Shown here piece by piece: positions 62,121 to 63,840 of a DNA stretch of 63,840 nucleotides. The notes under the pieces were generated by a model. The model did no database searches, had not been told where the DNA came from, and saw only the letters and a program-made list of their open reading frames with translations. This DNA is from T1Sed10-7 sp040904745 (GTDB lineage: Bacteria; Actinomycetota; Nitriliruptoria; Nitriliruptorales; Nitriliruptoraceae): the NCBI GenBank assembly GCA_040904745.1, contig JBBDSW010000008.1, positions 1 to 63,840 on the forward strand. The letters are read 5' to 3'. Numbering within the stretch: the first letter of the stretch is position 1; the number at the start of each line of letters is the position of its first letter. The position numbers and the translations under genes are program-made.

Positions 62121-62845
62121 CCGCGGGGATCGCCGATCGTGTCGCACTGGTCACCGGAGCGAGCACCGGCATCGGTCTGGCCACGGCGGCGATGCTGCGC
62201 CGTGAGGGCGCACAGGTCATGCTGGCCGCCCGCTCCGCCGATCGGCTGGCGGCGGCGGCCCGCGATCTCGGCCCCGAGGTCGACATCGTCCCCACGGATG
62301 TCGGTGACCGGGCGGCCATCGACCGGATGATCGCCGCGACGCTCGACCGCTTCGGCCGGCTCGACGTGGTGGTCGCCAACGCCGGCGTCTACCTTGGCGG
62401 CGACCTCGTCGACAGCGATCCAGCAGGCATCTCGCGGTTGATCGCCACCAACATCGATGGGGTCATCCAGACCGTGCATGCCAGCTTGCCGCACCTGCTC
62501 GAGCACGGGACCGGCGACATCATCGTGACGAGTTCGGTCTCGGGACACCAGGCGATCCACTGGGAGCCGGTCTACTCGGCGTCCAAGCACGCGTTGCAGG
62601 CTTTCGTCCACGGTGTACGGCGCCAACTGCAAGGGAGCGGCGTCCGCATCGGGGCTGTGGCCCCCGGGATCGTGCTGAACGAACTGTGGCAGGTGACCGC
62701 CGAAGAGGCGGTCGACGACGCGGTCGCCCGTGGGGACGGGATGCGTTCGGAGGACGTGGCCGAAGCGATCGCCTTCATGTTGAGCCGACCACGGCATGTC
62801 ACGATCCGTGATCTCGTCATGCTGCCCCGGGAACAGCCGATCTGA
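62117..62845 (+). CDS. Short-chain dehydrogenase (sugar-alcohol type)
   Basis: The 242-residue SDR has the cofactor motif VTGASTGIGLATAAML, VVVANAGVYLGG, the catalytic Ser in TSSVSGHQAIHWEP and Tyr-x3-Lys in VYSASKHA. Its C-terminus (RPRHVTIRDLVMLPREQPI) is like SDRs for ribitol-type polyols and NADP-dependent serine-like dehydrogenases. It is the last gene of the rhaB transcription unit and likely oxidises a polyol or an aldolase product. Confidence 0.85.
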   Translation: MTAGIADRVALVTGASTGIGLATAAMLRREGAQVMLAARSADRLAAAARDLGPEVDIVPTDVGDRAAIDRMIAATLDRFGRLDVVVANAGVYLGGDLVDSDPAGISRLIATNIDGVIQTVHASLPHLLEHGTGDIIVTSSVSGHQAIHWEPVYSASKHALQAFVHGVRRQLQGSGVRIGAVAPGIVLNELWQVTAEEAVDDAVARGDGMRSEDVAEAIAFMLSRPRHVTIRDLVMLPREQPI

Positions 62846-62852
62846 CCGTCTC

Positions 62853-63623
62853 TCAGAGGGCGGTGTAGGCGCCGTCGATCACGATCGACTGGCCGACGAT
62901 GTACTCGGAGACGTCCGAACACAGCAGCAGCACCAGCCCGTGGAGGTCCTGCGGCTCTCCCATACGGCCGGCCGGGATCATGCCACGCCACCGTTCGGAG
63001 AGCTCCGGGTTGGCGTCGGTGAACTGGCGGGTCATGTCGGAGAGGATGTAGCCAGGGGCGATGGCGTTGACCCGGATGCCGTACTCGGCCCACTCGACGG
63101 CCAGGCTCTTCGTCAGTTGATCGACACCGGCCTTGGACGCGTTGTAGGACGCTTGGTGCTGAGGCACGTTGACGACACGCCCGGACATCGAGGAGACGTT
63201 CACGATCGAACCGCCGTGGTCGCCTGCCTGACAAGCGCGCGCGAACGCCTGGCACGTGAGGAACGTCCCGGTCAGGTTGATATCGATCACCCGTCGCCAC
63301 TCGTCGGCGGCCACCTCCACGCTGTCACCCCAGATCGTGATGCCAGCGGCGTTGATCAGGAGCTGCGGGCTACCGAGTTCCGCCTCCACAGCATCGAACG
63401 CGGCTCCGACGGCGTCCGCATCCGTGACGTCGACCGCCTTGCCGAGGCTCTTCACGCCGAACTCCTCGGCGAGGGCAGCCGCGCTCGCGGCGACCTGGTC
63501 CTCCAACAGGTCGAGCAGTGCGATGTCGGCGCCCTGCGCTGCCAGCGCCTTCGCCATCGACAGGCCGAGCCCTCGAGCACCGCCCGTTATCACCGCGACG
63601 CGTCCGGCGATGTCCTCGTACAT
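62853..63623 (-). CDS. Short-chain dehydrogenase (threitol/arabinitol/gluconate type)
   Basis: The 256-residue classical SDR has VITGGARGLGLSMAKALAAQ, LLINAAGITIWG, NVSSMSGRVVNVPQHQASYN with ASKAG (catalytic Ser, Tyr, Lys) and the family end YIVGQSIVIDGAYTAL. It resembles polyol or gluconate dehydrogenases in length and motifs. It converges with the other SDR, with only 7 bases between them. Its upstream gap 63624-63800 shows a C/G palindrome at 63650-63661 and no gene. Confidence 0.87.
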   Translation of the reverse strand: MYEDIAGRVAVITGGARGLGLSMAKALAAQGADIALLDLLEDQVAASAAALAEEFGVKSLGKAVDVTDADAVGAAFDAVEAELGSPQLLINAAGITIWGDSVEVAADEWRRVIDINLTGTFLTCQAFARACQAGDHGGSIVNVSSMSGRVVNVPQHQASYNASKAGVDQLTKSLAVEWAEYGIRVNAIAPGYILSDMTRQFTDANPELSERWRGMIPAGRMGEPQDLHGLVLLLCSDVSEYIVGQSIVIDGAYTAL

Positions 63624-63800
63624 GCGTGGCCCCTTGCTGGCGAGGTGTCCCCCCGCGGGGGATCCGACCTTGCGGACGGTGACGCCAGCCTAGTTGGCCA
63701 TGGGTCTGCACATCCCGCCGGAATGCCCGACGGTCGGCAGCGGTTCCCAGACAACCATCGACGACCATCCACGACGTCGAACCTCGTCCCGGAGGACGCT

Positions 63801-63840
63801 ATGGCACTCGCGGTTGGCACCGGCCCGTTCGGCAGGACGC
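63801..63840 (+). CDS. Start of an unidentified gene, cut by the window end
   Basis: ATG 63801 has a GGAGG ribosome site 5 bases upstream and reads MALAVGTGPFGR before the window ends. The peptide is too short for a family call, although DUF427 proteins often begin similarly. Confidence 0.45.
   Translation, partial: MALAVGTGPFGRT

Overview
This is a high-GC window from a bacterium that looks like an actinomycete (Actinomycetota). The grounds are the GC-rich codon third positions, GTG starts with 4-base ATGA/GTGA gene overlaps, a GAF-ANTAR regulator, an IdeR/DtxR-type iron box, and an actinobacterial type of fused rhamnulose-phosphate aldolase/dehydrogenase. Secreted binding proteins carry very acidic linkers, which hints at a salt-adapted relative of the Nitriliruptoria/Egibacter type; that placement is inference only. 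Two runs of ten N show that the sequence is a draft or metagenome scaffold.

Layout. 1-4.8 kb: a broken DoxX gene, a membrane protein of unknown function, tRNA-Leu(UAG), a decayed DUF433/DUF5615 toxin-antitoxin pair, an intact AbiE-type pair with a palindromic operator, and a 42-base fragment of a second tRNA-Leu. This may be an old integration scar. 4.8-8.2 kb: DsbA-like thiol protein, GreA-like factor, DUF302 protein, and a lipoprotein of the glycosyl-hydrolase-like family 10. 8.2-13.6 kb: a sulfur-trafficking operon (CoA-disulfide reductase/rhodanese, HTH-PocR regulator, sulfide:quinone reductase-like flavoprotein, DUF1641, DsrC/TusE, DsrE2). 13.6-25.5 kb: a LacI-controlled sugar locus with mutarotase, two LacD-type aldolases, an FrcBCA-type ABC importer, a PfkB kinase, a phosphomannose-isomerase-like protein and an FGGY kinase. 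Two LacI-type operators share one palindrome.

25.5-38.4 kb: two divergent operons around a ROK repressor. The left one has a PIG-L deacetylase, a NagB-like protein, an aldolase and an oxidoreductase, and looks like amino-sugar breakdown. The right one has a NitT/TauT-type ABC importer, a sugar isomerase, an oxidoreductase, a xylulokinase-like kinase and an aldo/keto reductase. 38.4-44.4 kb: a feoA-feoB(split)-feoC iron operon behind an iron box, a frameshifted GAF-ANTAR gene, and a ClC channel with CBS and TrkA-C domains.

44.5-54.2 kb is the most interesting part. It encodes a heme-copper enzyme whose catalytic subunit keeps all the metal-binding histidines but has glutamine where oxygen reductases have the cross-linked tyrosine. 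Subunit II has an intact CuA site. Around them lie heme O and heme A synthases, two blue-copper lipoproteins, an NnrS-like membrane protein, a radical SAM/SPASM enzyme, a cysteine-bearing HTH regulator and an unlisted 56-residue membrane subunit. This reads as a nitric-oxide-reductase locus rather than a terminal oxidase. 54.2-63.8 kb: an ABC exporter, then a DeoR-controlled L-rhamnose/polyol locus (RhaD-SDR fusion interrupted by an assembly gap, rhamnulokinase, class II aldolase, two SDR dehydrogenases).
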